A DNA stretch of 64,000 nucleotides from Allopusillimonas ginsengisoli (lineage in GTDB: Bacteria > Pseudomonadota > Gammaproteobacteria > Burkholderiales > Burkholderiaceae_B): positions 434,001 to 498,000 of the forward strand of contig NZ_SDQE01000002.1 of assembly GCF_004153455.1 (NCBI RefSeq), in the 5' to 3' direction. Position numbers and translations under genes: made by a program. Numbering within the stretch: position 1 is the first letter of the stretch; every line of letters begins with the position of its first letter. This document shows, piece by piece, positions 39,164-48,313 of this stretch. The notes under the pieces were generated by a model. The model was not told the origin of the DNA. It ran no database searches and saw only the letters and a program-made list of their open reading frames with translations.

Positions 39164-40077
39164 CGTCGCGGATCCAGTGCTGCCCGCAGGCGGTCACCCA
39201 CGATGTTGATCAATAGAATCAGGACTAATAGAGCAACCCCCGGAAACATGCTGATCCAGTAGTCACCAGACAACAGATACTGAAATCCATTAGCAATCAG
39301 CAGCCCCAGCGAAGGTTCGGTAATGGGTACGCCAACACCGAGAAATGACAACGTCGCCTCAAGCGCAATAGCGGTGGCAATCTGAATCGTGGCGAAAACC
39401 ATGACGGGCGCCAGACAATTGGGCAGCAGATGAAACACCATGATGCGCCAAGCCGGAAAGCCAAGGTTTTCAGCCGCCTCAACATACTCCTTGCGTCGCT
39501 CTTGCAGCGCACGACTGCGCATGATGCGGGCGTAATGGGCCCACTGAACGACAACAAGCGCGAGAATCACTTTGTCGACGCCGCGCCCAACCATGGCCAG
39601 CAATACCAGTGCAACAAGAATGGTTGGAAATCCAAGTATGAAATCGACCACGCGCATGATCAAGGTATCGACAAACCCGCCGACATAGGCCGCCACCAGG
39701 CCAGCCATGCTGCCTATGGTCGCCGCCAAGCCCACAGCGGACAAACCTACGATCAGACTAATGCGCAGCCCATACAGGATGGCACTCAACATGTCCCTAC
39801 CCTGGTCGTCAGTACCCAACCAGTAAACACGACCCTCCATGGATTCCGCCCCCGGCGCCAGGCGGCCATCCAGCAGATTGAGGTTTGCAAGGTCGTAGGG
39901 GTTCTGCGGCGCGAAATAAGGGCCAATCAACACCAACCCTATCAGAATGACCAACGCAATGACCGAACCGGTAGCCGTTGGACGACTACGCAGTTGCTTG
40001 AGAATGCTTCTGCGTCGCGGCGTCTGGGCCAGAGGCTGAATCGTGCGCGCGTTTTCGCTGTTTGCGGGGTGTGTCAT
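39160..40077 (-). CDS. DppC-like peptide ABC transporter permease
   Basis: 305 residues from the ATG at 40077 (MTHPANSENARTIQ); a longer frame has no family similarity. Six membrane segments, an N-terminal OppC/DppC extension, the LGTDDQGRDMLSAILYGLRISL motif of this subunit, and the EAA-type loop VEAAENLGFPAWRIM that docks the ATPases. It follows the DppB-like gene by 13 bases. Confidence 0.93.
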   Translation of the reverse strand: MTHPANSENARTIQPLAQTPRRRSILKQLRSRPTATGSVIALVILIGLVLIGPYFAPQNPYDLANLNLLDGRLAPGAESMEGRVYWLGTDDQGRDMLSAILYGLRISLIVGLSAVGLAATIGSMAGLVAAYVGGFVDTLIMRVVDFILGFPTILVALVLLAMVGRGVDKVILALVVVQWAHYARIMRSRALQERRKEYVEAAENLGFPAWRIMVFHLLPNCLAPVMVFATIQIATAIALEATLSFLGVGVPITEPSLGLLIANGFQYLLSGDYWISMFPGVALLVLILLINIVGDRLRAALDPRR

Positions 40078-40090
40078 AAAGCTTTCCGTT

Positions 40091-41068
40091 TTATTGCGCG
40101 GCAGCGACCAACTGCACGCGTGGATCCAGCGCAGCGTACAGGATGTCGACAATAAAATTGACCAGCACAAATATCAGCGTGACCAGCATCACGTAGGCCA
40201 CGACGACAGGGCGATCCAGTTGATACACACTATCAATCAGCAGCTTGCCCATTCCGGGCCAGGCAAAGACAGTTTCAGTAATCGTGGAATAAGCGATCAG
40301 GCTGCCAAACTCCATGCCCACCACTGTTACCACTGGAATGAGGATGTTGCGCAGAATGTGCCGGCGAACAATGCGCCCCGGCCTCACGCCTTTTGCCCGG
40401 GCAAACTTCACATACTCCTGAGACTGCGCCTCGGCCACGCCCGATGCGGTCAGACGCAGCACCAGTGCGATATTGGCCAGTGCCAGATTTACCGCCGGCA
40501 TGGCAACGTGCGACCAACCGTCTACAGTGAAAATGGATAGCGGTACACCCAACACCTGAACGGTATCGCCGCGTCCTGACGCGGGCAGCCACCCAAGCCA
40601 GACGGCAAACAGCAGGATCAGCATCATGCCTTGCCAGAAGTTGGGCAGGGAAAAACCCAGCACTGAAGTTGCCATGATGCCGCGGCCAAGCAGGCGATCC
40701 CGGTACAGGCCGGCAACCAGCCCAAGCGGAATACCCAGAATACAGGTCAGGAAAATCGCCACCACAACCAGTTCGAACGTGGCGGGCATGCGCAGCAGAA
40801 TCAGCTCAATTGCAGGAATGCCATGCACGAACGAAGTGCCCAGATCGCCATGCAAGGCATTCCACAGAAAGGTGATGTATTGCCGCCAGATAGGCTGATC
40901 CAGCCCCAACCGTACAATCGTCGCCATTCGATCTTCTGCGGTGGCCTCCGGGCTAACCAGAAGCTCGATAGGGTCGCCCACCGCATATACCGCAAAGAAA
41001 ACCACGATGGAAACGGCGAGAAGCACAAACAGGCTCTGAATAAGCCTGCGCAGGGTAAACAAAGCCAC
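40091..41068 (-). CDS. DppB-like peptide ABC transporter permease
   Basis: 325 residues starting at a GTG. The first membrane segment is followed by the typical periplasmic part of DppB proteins, then five further segments, including NFWQGMMLILLFAV and the ATPase-docking loop YVKFARAKGVRPGRIV. It is 46 bases downstream of the binding-protein gene. Confidence 0.93.
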   Translation of the reverse strand: MALFTLRRLIQSLFVLLAVSIVVFFAVYAVGDPIELLVSPEATAEDRMATIVRLGLDQPIWRQYITFLWNALHGDLGTSFVHGIPAIELILLRMPATFELVVVAIFLTCILGIPLGLVAGLYRDRLLGRGIMATSVLGFSLPNFWQGMMLILLFAVWLGWLPASGRGDTVQVLGVPLSIFTVDGWSHVAMPAVNLALANIALVLRLTASGVAEAQSQEYVKFARAKGVRPGRIVRRHILRNILIPVVTVVGMEFGSLIAYSTITETVFAWPGMGKLLIDSVYQLDRPVVVAYVMLVTLIFVLVNFIVDILYAALDPRVQLVAAAQ

Positions 41069-41114
41069 GTTACAAACCTTTGATAGTCATGGACGTCTCT
41101 TCAGCCGGCCCAAC

Positions 41115-42728
41115 CTACTTAACCGAATGGACTGAAGGAGCCAGCGTATATTGGTCTGCACGACCCTCATAGGTCAAGCCTTTGCGAAAAGCCCAGATCG
41201 AACTTTCGAAATGCAACGGGATACTGGGCAGATCGGCCAGCGCAATGGTCAGCGTTTTATGCAGCAGCGCTTCTCGTTTGGCTGGATCCATGGTTACGGC
41301 AGCCTCGCGAAAAAACTTATCCAGCTCCGGATTGGAATAGCGTCCGTAATTGCTGGTGCCTAAACCCAGTTCAGGCGCATAGGATGTGATCCAGTACTGC
41401 GGAAACGATGAGGCAACCTCTGAGGACCAGCCCCCCATCGCGAAACTGAACTCACGCTTGGCGCGCTTGGGAAAATAAATGGCGCGCGTCATGGCGTCGA
41501 CGCTTGCCTTGATGCCTACCCGCGACAGATACTGTGCCACGGCCTGGGTAATCTGGCCGTCGTTGATATAACGATCATTGGTCGAAGATACCTTCAACTC
41601 AAAGCCATCAGGATAGCCCGCTTCAGCAAGCAGCCGCTTTGCTTCCTGTGGATCGTATTTCAGCTCTGGCGGATTGGGCAATGTTCCATACAGACCATCG
41701 ATCAGGAACTGGTTGGCAGGCGTGGCCAGGCCATCCATGATTCTTTCCACAATTGTCTTGCGGTCAATGGCCATTGAAATGGCCCTGCGAACCCTGACAT
41801 CCTGAAGCGGGTTCGAGCCGTCAGCCGCCTTGACACCCGGGCTCGGGTTACGCTCGACGTCGAACTGGAAAAACACCACCCTGACAGAAGGGGTGACAAC
41901 ATATTCAAACCCAGGCGTGTTCTTGATGCGCGGAACATCGCGAGCGGCAGGGCTCTCGATCACATCAAAATCGCCGGCGAGCAGTCCGGTCAATCTGGGA
42001 CCTGCATTGGGCACTGGCGTAAAGATCACATCGCGCCACTCAGGTTTCTCGCCCCAATAGTTTTCGTTGCGCGTCAGCGCAATGTGGGCTCCCTTTACAT
42101 ATGATTTCAGCGTATACGGCCCGGTGCCGATGGCATTTTTGCCATTATTGAATGCCTCGACCTTCGGCCATTCACCCTTTACGCCACACTTGTTTTCGAG
42201 ATCGAACGTGATTGGTCCGTGATCGACGATCCCGCTCCACAGAATGCTCGCACGTGTCAGATCATTGGGCAGCAGTGGATAAGGCGCTCGCGTCGTGATT
42301 CGCAGCGTATGCGCATCCACCGCCTGCACATCCGCCAGCTTTTTGACGATGGACTCAAATGACCCCGCAATCGACTGTTCGTTATTGACCATTCGGCAAA
42401 ACGTAAAAATCACGTCTTGCGATGTGAACGCTTCGCCATTGGAGAACTTTACATCCGGCCGTAGCGTGAACTCCCATGTTGTGTCATCCACATTCTTCCA
42501 GGAAGTCGCCAACAACGGAATCAGGTTCAGCTTCGCATCCAGCCCCACCAGTGTGTCGAATATATGTGAGGTCAGGGAACCATTGGGCGTGACTTGATGG
42601 TAATGCGGATCGACCGCAGTGGGCTCAGAAGCCAATCCAATTTTCAGTGACTGGCCATAGGCGCTCCCTACGGCAAATCCAGCCATGGCAACCCATGCCA
42701 TGACGCCACGTGCGCAGAACTTGAGCAT
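41115..42728 (-). CDS. Family-5 extracellular solute-binding protein
   Basis: 537 residues. The signal peptide ends near AYGQS (residue 26). The mature protein is a typical SBP_bac_5 peptide-binding protein (EPTAVDPHYHQVTP, LIPLLATSWKNVDDTTWEFTLRPDVKFSNGE). The substrate could be peptides, glutathione or an opine-like compound. It heads the DppBCDF-like genes and has a close paralogue at 44886-46514, with shared blocks such as YFPKRAKREFSFAMGGW. Confidence 0.92.
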   Translation of the reverse strand: MLKFCARGVMAWVAMAGFAVGSAYGQSLKIGLASEPTAVDPHYHQVTPNGSLTSHIFDTLVGLDAKLNLIPLLATSWKNVDDTTWEFTLRPDVKFSNGEAFTSQDVIFTFCRMVNNEQSIAGSFESIVKKLADVQAVDAHTLRITTRAPYPLLPNDLTRASILWSGIVDHGPITFDLENKCGVKGEWPKVEAFNNGKNAIGTGPYTLKSYVKGAHIALTRNENYWGEKPEWRDVIFTPVPNAGPRLTGLLAGDFDVIESPAARDVPRIKNTPGFEYVVTPSVRVVFFQFDVERNPSPGVKAADGSNPLQDVRVRRAISMAIDRKTIVERIMDGLATPANQFLIDGLYGTLPNPPELKYDPQEAKRLLAEAGYPDGFELKVSSTNDRYINDGQITQAVAQYLSRVGIKASVDAMTRAIYFPKRAKREFSFAMGGWSSEVASSFPQYWITSYAPELGLGTSNYGRYSNPELDKFFREAAVTMDPAKREALLHKTLTIALADLPSIPLHFESSIWAFRKGLTYEGRADQYTLAPSVHSVK

Positions 42729-42789
42729 TTTTATCTCCTTTGGATTCTTATACTTATTGCCACTCCATCTGTGCTGCCGGACGCAGCAC

Positions 42790-43755
42790 TCAGGAAATAG
42801 CTTGTGCCAACCTCAAAACAGTTACACCAGGCCGAACGGTGGCAAGCGACGGCATGATAAGGACGCAATTGTCGTAAGGCGCAACCACGGGTTCGTCCTC
42901 TTCCCATCCGATCAGCGTGCCTGCATCCAGGCACTCCAGGCCGACCCACGGCTGTGCAAAGCGAAACTTTCCGCTCGGCGTGGAAATTGCCTGGGTCACG
43001 CGCAGCGCCTGCTGATGAGGCGCATCGGGGGCCAGCCACCCCGACGGCACCTCGTCCCGGTTCAGTGTGTCCGCTTCAATCAGAAAACGCGCCATTTGAT
43101 CCATGGCCACATCGCGCGCCTCGTTGGCGCCGTGAAATCCACACTCGATCAACAAGGAACGGGTGCCGTTGTCGCCAGGCGCTCCGAAGCGGCCATAATC
43201 CCGCATGCGTACGCCCGCGGCATGTCCCGCATCAGCAATGAGGTTGGCTGGTGCGCCCAGCTTGAGCGCCAGATCGATATTGCGTTGCTGTACGCCAGTC
43301 AGTTGCAGCGGCACGTCTGAGGTCGTCATTGAATGAAAATCCATGAGCCAGTCTGCCTGCTCGATCCAGGGCAGCAGCTCAGCCGCCCGACGGCGCTCGC
43401 AGCTATTGGCATCGGCCAGCTTGTCTGCGCTCCAGACACGGTTCAGATCTTCATCCACAAAACGGGATGGCAAATAGTTGTCCGCATCGAAGCGGTCGAA
43501 GGCCGCCAGATTACAGAAGGCCAGGGTCAATGTGCCACGGCGTGGCCGCAGCCCACTGGCGAGAAATGCCTTGAGCGCCCAGGCCCCGCATAGCTCGTTG
43601 CCATGCACGAGCGCGCTCAACATGACGTTCCTGCCGGGCTCCCCGGAATCGAAATGCCAGACACCATGTGTATTAGTATTGCCGAGACGTTCCGCCGAAA
43701 GATCCGGACAGGGAAGAACAAACGGGCGCAGCGTAGTCGTCGTATTTGAGGTCAT
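42790..43755 (-). CDS. AstE/AspA-like zinc hydrolase (aspartoacylase family)
   Basis: 321 residues from the ATG at 43755 (MTSNTTTTLRPFVL); the longer frame covers the promoter region. Zinc-ligand motifs of succinylglutamate desuccinylase/aspartoacylase are visible: SALVHGNELCGAW (His and Glu), the third ligand in MDFHSMT, and the catalytic Glu in LLIECGFHGANEA. These enzymes remove acyl groups from N-acyl amino acids. It precedes the binding-protein gene by 61 bases, is divergent from the LysR gene, and suggests an N-acylated or peptide-like substrate for the cluster. Confidence 0.85.
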   Translation of the reverse strand: MTSNTTTTLRPFVLPCPDLSAERLGNTNTHGVWHFDSGEPGRNVMLSALVHGNELCGAWALKAFLASGLRPRRGTLTLAFCNLAAFDRFDADNYLPSRFVDEDLNRVWSADKLADANSCERRRAAELLPWIEQADWLMDFHSMTTSDVPLQLTGVQQRNIDLALKLGAPANLIADAGHAAGVRMRDYGRFGAPGDNGTRSLLIECGFHGANEARDVAMDQMARFLIEADTLNRDEVPSGWLAPDAPHQQALRVTQAISTPSGKFRFAQPWVGLECLDAGTLIGWEEDEPVVAPYDNCVLIMPSLATVRPGVTVLRLAQAIS

Positions 43756-43803
43756 TGTGATGCCATGCGCGAATAGTCTGATATTGGCGAATTCTAGAGT
43801 CCT

Positions 43804-43857
43804 TATGCTTTCTCTACAATTAGCATATTCTGCAATCCCTTTGCTTTTTTGGCAAAG
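43804..43857. promoter_or_regulatory. Two candidate LysR-type operator repeats
   Basis: Inverted arms TATGCT (43804-43809) with AGCATA (43822-43827), and CTTTGC (43839-43844) with GCAAAG (43852-43857), lie in the 167-base gap between the aspartoacylase-like gene and the divergent LysR gene. The second repeat has the T-N11-A form of LysR operators and is 66 bases before the LysR start. Assignment is by pattern and position. Confidence 0.45.
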
Positions 43858-43922
43858 CTGCAGCACGCTATTTTCCAGTCCGCAAGAATCAGGTCAAGGC
43901 TCAATCAGGAGGCCAGAAAATC

Positions 43923-44843
43923 ATGCACGGCATTGCACTCAAGTATTTTGTGGAAGTCGCACAGGCAGGTAGCCTTAGCGCGGCCTCACGGCAGCTTCAT
44001 GTGGCTGTGTCAGCCATCAGTCGCCAGATTGCAGGGCTGGAAGAGGAGATCGGCACACCATTATTTGAACGCGCGCCAAGAGGCATGGTGCTGAGCGAGG
44101 CCGGACAACTGCTGTTGGCGCATGCGCGTCGCACGATCATGGAATCGGCATCTGTACTTCATCAGATATCCAACTTGCAGCAAACCCCTCAAGATGAAAT
44201 CCGGCTCGCCGCCTCTGAAGGCGCGGCACGTGGCTTTCTGGCGGAAGCCATGGCCGTATTTCGGAACAATCATCCCCATACCCGTTTCCGGCTGCATGTC
44301 GCCACGCCTCTCGAGGCGATGCGCCTGACTGCGGAAGGCGAAGTCGATCTGGCCGTATCGTTTACCGTTGACCCAGGCGAGGGTGTCTCCATCTTGCATT
44401 CCTGGCGCACACCTGTTTATGCCATCATGGCTGCGGGGCATCCGCTGGCGGGGCGCGCTGCCGTCAAGCTTCCCGAGCTATTACGCTATCCATTGGCGCT
44501 CACCGACGGCAACAGCACAGCCAGGCATCTGCTGGACAGAGAGTGCGCGCTGGAAGGATTAACGCTGGAAGCAGCGCTGTCGTCCAATTACTCACCCGTA
44601 CTGCATGTGTTTGTGCGTCATTCAAACGCCGTCATGTTCGCAGGTTATGTCTCGGTGGCCTCGCGGCTGGAATCTGACGGTTTGGTGGCTGTTCCCGTAG
44701 ACAGCGCAGAACTCCAGTCTCGGAACCTGCAGATTCAGACCATGACGAACCGCCTGCTCCCGCCGGTTGTTACGCGTTTTATCGCGCATGTGAAAGAGGT
44801 GGTCGACAACATCGAGGCCAAACGACGTGCGGGCGCGGGGTAG
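43923..44843 (+). CDS. LysR-family regulator of the peptide-uptake cluster
   Basis: 306 residues. N-terminal winged HTH (residues 4-62: LKYFVEVAQAGSLSAASRQLHVAVSAISRQIAGLEEEIG) and the two-lobed co-inducer domain (about 90-295). Divergent from the hydrolase-importer cluster and convergent with the second binding-protein gene, so it probably controls both in response to the transported compound. Good ribosome binding site (AGGAGG) 10 bases upstream. Confidence 0.9.
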   Translation: MHGIALKYFVEVAQAGSLSAASRQLHVAVSAISRQIAGLEEEIGTPLFERAPRGMVLSEAGQLLLAHARRTIMESASVLHQISNLQQTPQDEIRLAASEGAARGFLAEAMAVFRNNHPHTRFRLHVATPLEAMRLTAEGEVDLAVSFTVDPGEGVSILHSWRTPVYAIMAAGHPLAGRAAVKLPELLRYPLALTDGNSTARHLLDRECALEGLTLEAALSSNYSPVLHVFVRHSNAVMFAGYVSVASRLESDGLVAVPVDSAELQSRNLQIQTMTNRLLPPVVTRFIAHVKEVVDNIEAKRRAGAG

Positions 44844-44876
44844 ACTGTCCGCCCTGCCTATCAAGGGCAGACAGTC
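44843..44876. terminator. Likely bidirectional terminator
   Basis: A stem of seven plus five base pairs with one mismatch (44843-44855 with 44864-44876, 8-base loop) sits between the convergent LysR and binding-protein genes. On the plus strand a run of seven T follows about 11 bases later, inside the end of the opposing gene. Confidence 0.5.
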
Positions 44877-44885
44877 GGATCAGCG

Positions 44886-46514
44886 CTATTTTTTTGCAGC
44901 CTGATGTACTGACATGGCCAGCGTGTACTGGTCGCGACGACCTTCGTAACTCAAGCCATTCCGATAGGCCCAGACACTGCTTTCAAAGTGCAATGGAATC
45001 AGCGGCACATTGTCCAGTGCGATCTGTGTGGCCTGTTGCAGCAGATTCTTGCGTTTCTCGGGGTCCACGGTCACAATCGCCTCGTGGTAAACCTTGTCAA
45101 AATCGGCATTTGAGAATCCACCGTAATTGCTCGTGCCCAGGCTTTTTGCTGAGTCGGTGGAGGCTACCCACAGCTGAAACAAGGCCGAGGCTTCCCCTGT
45201 TTCCGCCGGCCAGCCACCCATTGCAAAACTAAACTCGCGCTTGGCACGCTTGGGAAAATAGATGGAACCCGTCATGGCGTCAATATTGGTTTTTATACCA
45301 ATACGCGACAAATATTGCGCCACGGCCTGGGTCACCTGGCCATCATTAACGTAACGATTATTGGTAGACGACAGCGTCAGCTCAAACCCATCCGGATAGC
45401 CCGCCTCGGCCAACAGTTTCTTGGCCTCTTGGGGGTCATATTTGATTTCGGGCGCGTTGGGCAAGGCGCCGAACATGCCATCCGGCATGTACTGATTTGC
45501 CGGTGTGGACAATCCATCCATGATCCTGTCTTTGATCACGTTACGGTCAATAGCCATGTTGATTGCCTTGCGTACACGCAGATCCTGCAGCGGATTCTTG
45601 CCGTCGCTGGCCTTGACGAACGGACTGGAATCGCGCCCGATATCAGGTTGGAAGAAAATCAGGCGCGTGGAAGGCGTAGCAATGTATTCGAATCCGCCTT
45701 GCTTCAGGCGGGGCAAATCGCGTGCGGCCGGATTTTCGATAACATCGAAATCGCCGGACAGCAGGCCGGTCAGCCGCGGCCCCGCGCTGGGAACCGGAAC
45801 GAACTTTACGGTTTCCCATTCTGGCTTATCGCCCCAGTAGTTCTCATTGCGTTCCAGTTGGATGCCCGTACCCTTGACATAGGACTTGAGCTTGTAGGGT
45901 CCTGTACCAATCGCGAACTTACCATTATTGAAGTCAACCACAGTGGGCCAAGGGCCGGTCACACCACAGCCTTCTTTGGGCGCGAAGGTCAATGGTCCGT
46001 GCTCGACAATGCCATTCCAGATAATGGGCAACTGGCGAGCGAGCTCAGCCGGCATCAGCGGAAAAGGCTCCGTTGTCTTGAGAATCACGGTGTGATCATC
46101 GGGTGTCTGCACATCCGTAAGCAACTTGGTGACAGTCATGTATGACTGCGACACATTGCCTTCGTTGTTCAAGGTTCGACAAATGGAAAACAACACATCC
46201 TGAGAGGTGAAGGGTTCGCCGTTCGAGTACTTGACGCCTTCGCGCAGCGTTAGCTTCCAGGTAAGGTCATCGACGTTCTCCCAGGATGTCGCCAGGCCGG
46301 GGATCAGCGTCATATCAGGGCTGCGATTGATCAAGGAGTCGTATACATGCGCAGCCAGCGCATCATTCTGAGTCTGCTTGTGATAGTGTGGATCCGCAGA
46401 AGTAGGCTCGGACGACAATGCGATTGTCAGGGACTGTGCTTGTGCAGCGCTGCCGAGCGCGGCAGCGAGGCTTACGCCAACAGCCAGCAAGGTCATTCTA
46501 GTGTGTGGTTTCAT
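44886..46514 (-). CDS. Second family-5 solute-binding protein (paralogue)
   Basis: 542 residues from the ATG at 46514, with GGAG 8 bases upstream. Signal peptide to about AAQAQS (residue 27). It matches the binding protein at 41115-42728 almost throughout (EPTSADPHYHKQTQN, IDRNVIKDRIMDGLSTPANQY, RAKREFSFAMGGW). No permease genes follow, so it probably delivers to the same DppBCDF-like transporter and widens its substrate range. Confidence 0.92.
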   Translation of the reverse strand: MKPHTRMTLLAVGVSLAAALGSAAQAQSLTIALSSEPTSADPHYHKQTQNDALAAHVYDSLINRSPDMTLIPGLATSWENVDDLTWKLTLREGVKYSNGEPFTSQDVLFSICRTLNNEGNVSQSYMTVTKLLTDVQTPDDHTVILKTTEPFPLMPAELARQLPIIWNGIVEHGPLTFAPKEGCGVTGPWPTVVDFNNGKFAIGTGPYKLKSYVKGTGIQLERNENYWGDKPEWETVKFVPVPSAGPRLTGLLSGDFDVIENPAARDLPRLKQGGFEYIATPSTRLIFFQPDIGRDSSPFVKASDGKNPLQDLRVRKAINMAIDRNVIKDRIMDGLSTPANQYMPDGMFGALPNAPEIKYDPQEAKKLLAEAGYPDGFELTLSSTNNRYVNDGQVTQAVAQYLSRIGIKTNIDAMTGSIYFPKRAKREFSFAMGGWPAETGEASALFQLWVASTDSAKSLGTSNYGGFSNADFDKVYHEAIVTVDPEKRKNLLQQATQIALDNVPLIPLHFESSVWAYRNGLSYEGRRDQYTLAMSVHQAAKK

Positions 46515-46636
46515 CAAGCGGCTCCGCTCTGGATTGAAAGTGAGAGCCGATTATCGGTAGCCTTGTTACGCATTGTCAATGCGTAGAGTTCAGCATACAC
46601 ATCCGAACCAATCCGGGGTGTTCCCCGGATTCACCA

Positions 46637-47263
46637 CTACTTCTTTGCCGTCAACGCATCGTAGCTGGTCATCAGGTTGCGATAGTCAGGGATGTGATTG
46701 GAGAACAACGTAGCGAGCCCTTCGATGTCGTTGCGCCAATCCCGATGCAACTCGCACGCCACGCCGAACCATGTCATCAACTGAGCGCCGGCCTGCGACA
46801 TGCGATCCCAGGCGGAATGGCGCGTAAGTTCGTTGAACGTTCCCGACGCATCAGTCACCACGAAGACGTCAAACCCTTCCTCGATCGCCGACAAGGCCGG
46901 GAATGCAACGCAAACTTCCGTTACCACGCCCGCAATAATGAGTTGTTTCTTTCCCGTCGCCTTTACCGCCTTGACGAAATCCTCGTTGTCCCACGCATTG
47001 ATATTGCCCGGACGAGCGATATATGGCGCGTCAGGGAACTGCGCTTTCAGCTCGGGCACAAGCGGTCCGTTCGGGCCGGTTTCAAAACTGGTGGTGAGTA
47101 TGGTCGGCAAGCCGAAGTACTTGGCCAGATCACCCAGGGCCAAGACATTGTTCTTGAACTTGTCCGGGTCGATATCACGCACCAGCGACAACAGCCCGGC
47201 TTGATGATCGACCAGTAAAACAGCCGCGTTGTCTTTGTCCAGACGTACATAAGGTTTGCTCAT
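46637..47263 (-). CDS. Isochorismatase-like hydrolase (YcaC-type)
   Basis: 208 residues from the ATG at 47263, with GGAG 7 bases upstream. The catalytic triad region fits the cysteine-hydrolase family: Asp in LLVDHQAGLL, Lys near VKATGKKQLIIAG, and Cys in VVTEVCVAFPALSA. Substrates of YcaC-like proteins are not firmly known. It lies 75 bases after the pirin gene on the same strand, separated by a strong hairpin. Confidence 0.88.
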   Translation of the reverse strand: MSKPYVRLDKDNAAVLLVDHQAGLLSLVRDIDPDKFKNNVLALGDLAKYFGLPTILTTSFETGPNGPLVPELKAQFPDAPYIARPGNINAWDNEDFVKAVKATGKKQLIIAGVVTEVCVAFPALSAIEEGFDVFVVTDASGTFNELTRHSAWDRMSQAGAQLMTWFGVACELHRDWRNDIEGLATLFSNHIPDYRNLMTSYDALTAKK

Positions 47264-47306
47264 AACGTTGCTCCTTGGCTCTGTAGTTGGCGCCATGCGC
47301 CGGAAT

Positions 47307-47335
47307 GGCTGGCCGCAGTATGATTGCGGCCAGCC
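47307..47335 (-). repeat. 11-bp intercistronic hairpin after pirin
   Basis: Perfect arms GGCTGGCCGCA (47307-47317) and TGCGGCCAGCC (47325-47335) with a 7-base loop lie 3 bases past the pirin stop and 43 bases before the hydrolase start. There is no T-run, so an RNA-stabilising or partial-termination element is more likely than a full terminator. Confidence 0.45.
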
Positions 47336-47338
47336 TGG

Positions 47339-48205
47339 TCAGGCAGCGATCCGCCCGAATTGACCGCTATTGAAGTCCGTGATCGCCTGAACGATTTCCT
47401 GCTGGGCGTTCATGACAAATGGGCCATGACCCACAATAGGCTCATCGATCGGCTCCCCGCCCAATAACAACACGGTAGCGTCGTTGTTGGCTTCAATCGA
47501 GATCTGGGTACCAGCACGATCCAGGACCACCATCTGAGCCTCGCGCGCGACCGCGCTTCCGTTCACCAGCACTGTACCGTGCAGCACAACCAATGCCGAG
47601 CTCCAGCCGTCGGGCACAGCAAAGGCGCTATAACTGCCCTGCGCCAGATGCATATCCCATACATTCAAAGGGGTATGCGTATGCGCGGCGCCCGGGTGAC
47701 CCTCATAGTTGCCTGCAATAACCCTCAGCGACCCCGCGTCATTGGGCAACGCAACAACAGGAATTGCGTCATGCCCCAAGGCCTGATAGCCAGGCGCACT
47801 CATCTTGTCGCTTGCAGGCAAGTTGACCCATAGCTGCACCATTTCGAGCGTTCCGCCAGCGCGCGTAAATGCCGGAGAATGAAACTCTTCATGCAGAATG
47901 CCGGATGCCGCCGTCATCCACTGCACATCTCCAGGGCCGATTACGCCGCCCTGGCCAGTTGAATCGCGGTGGGCCACCTCGCCCTTGTACACAATGGTCA
48001 CGGTTTCAAAGCCCCGGTGCGGATGTTCACCCACGCCGCGCGGTGTATCCGTCGCGCTGAAATCCGCTGGGCCGGCGTAGTCCAGCAGCAGGAAAGGGCT
48101 GAGCTGCCGGCCGTGATTGGTGTATGAAAACAGGGAACGCACAGGAAAGCCATTGCCCACCCAATGCGCCCGGGGAGCGCTGTAGACACCCAAGATTTTT
48201 TTCAT
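47339..48205 (-). CDS. Pirin-family cupin protein
   Basis: 288 residues, two cupin domains. The metal-binding segment of the N-terminal cupin is PHRGFETVTIVYKGEVAHRDS, followed by the pirin signature HEEFHSPAFTRAGGTLEMVQLWVNLP. Pirins bind Fe and some show quercetinase activity; the physiological role here is unknown. Divergent from the LysR gene at 48314 with 108 bases between, so that regulator probably controls the pirin-hydrolase pair. Confidence 0.92.
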   Translation of the reverse strand: MKKILGVYSAPRAHWVGNGFPVRSLFSYTNHGRQLSPFLLLDYAGPADFSATDTPRGVGEHPHRGFETVTIVYKGEVAHRDSTGQGGVIGPGDVQWMTAASGILHEEFHSPAFTRAGGTLEMVQLWVNLPASDKMSAPGYQALGHDAIPVVALPNDAGSLRVIAGNYEGHPGAAHTHTPLNVWDMHLAQGSYSAFAVPDGWSSALVVLHGTVLVNGSAVAREAQMVVLDRAGTQISIEANNDATVLLLGGEPIDEPIVGHGPFVMNAQQEIVQAITDFNSGQFGRIAA

Positions 48206-48313
48206 GCCTTTCTCCTGATCAATACCGTTAAATAGATCATACTGGTGATGGCAAATTCGGTGTAGTCTGCTAAATTAAGCCTCAGTGTCCTATTTTTTGA
48301 ACAATCAAAGACC

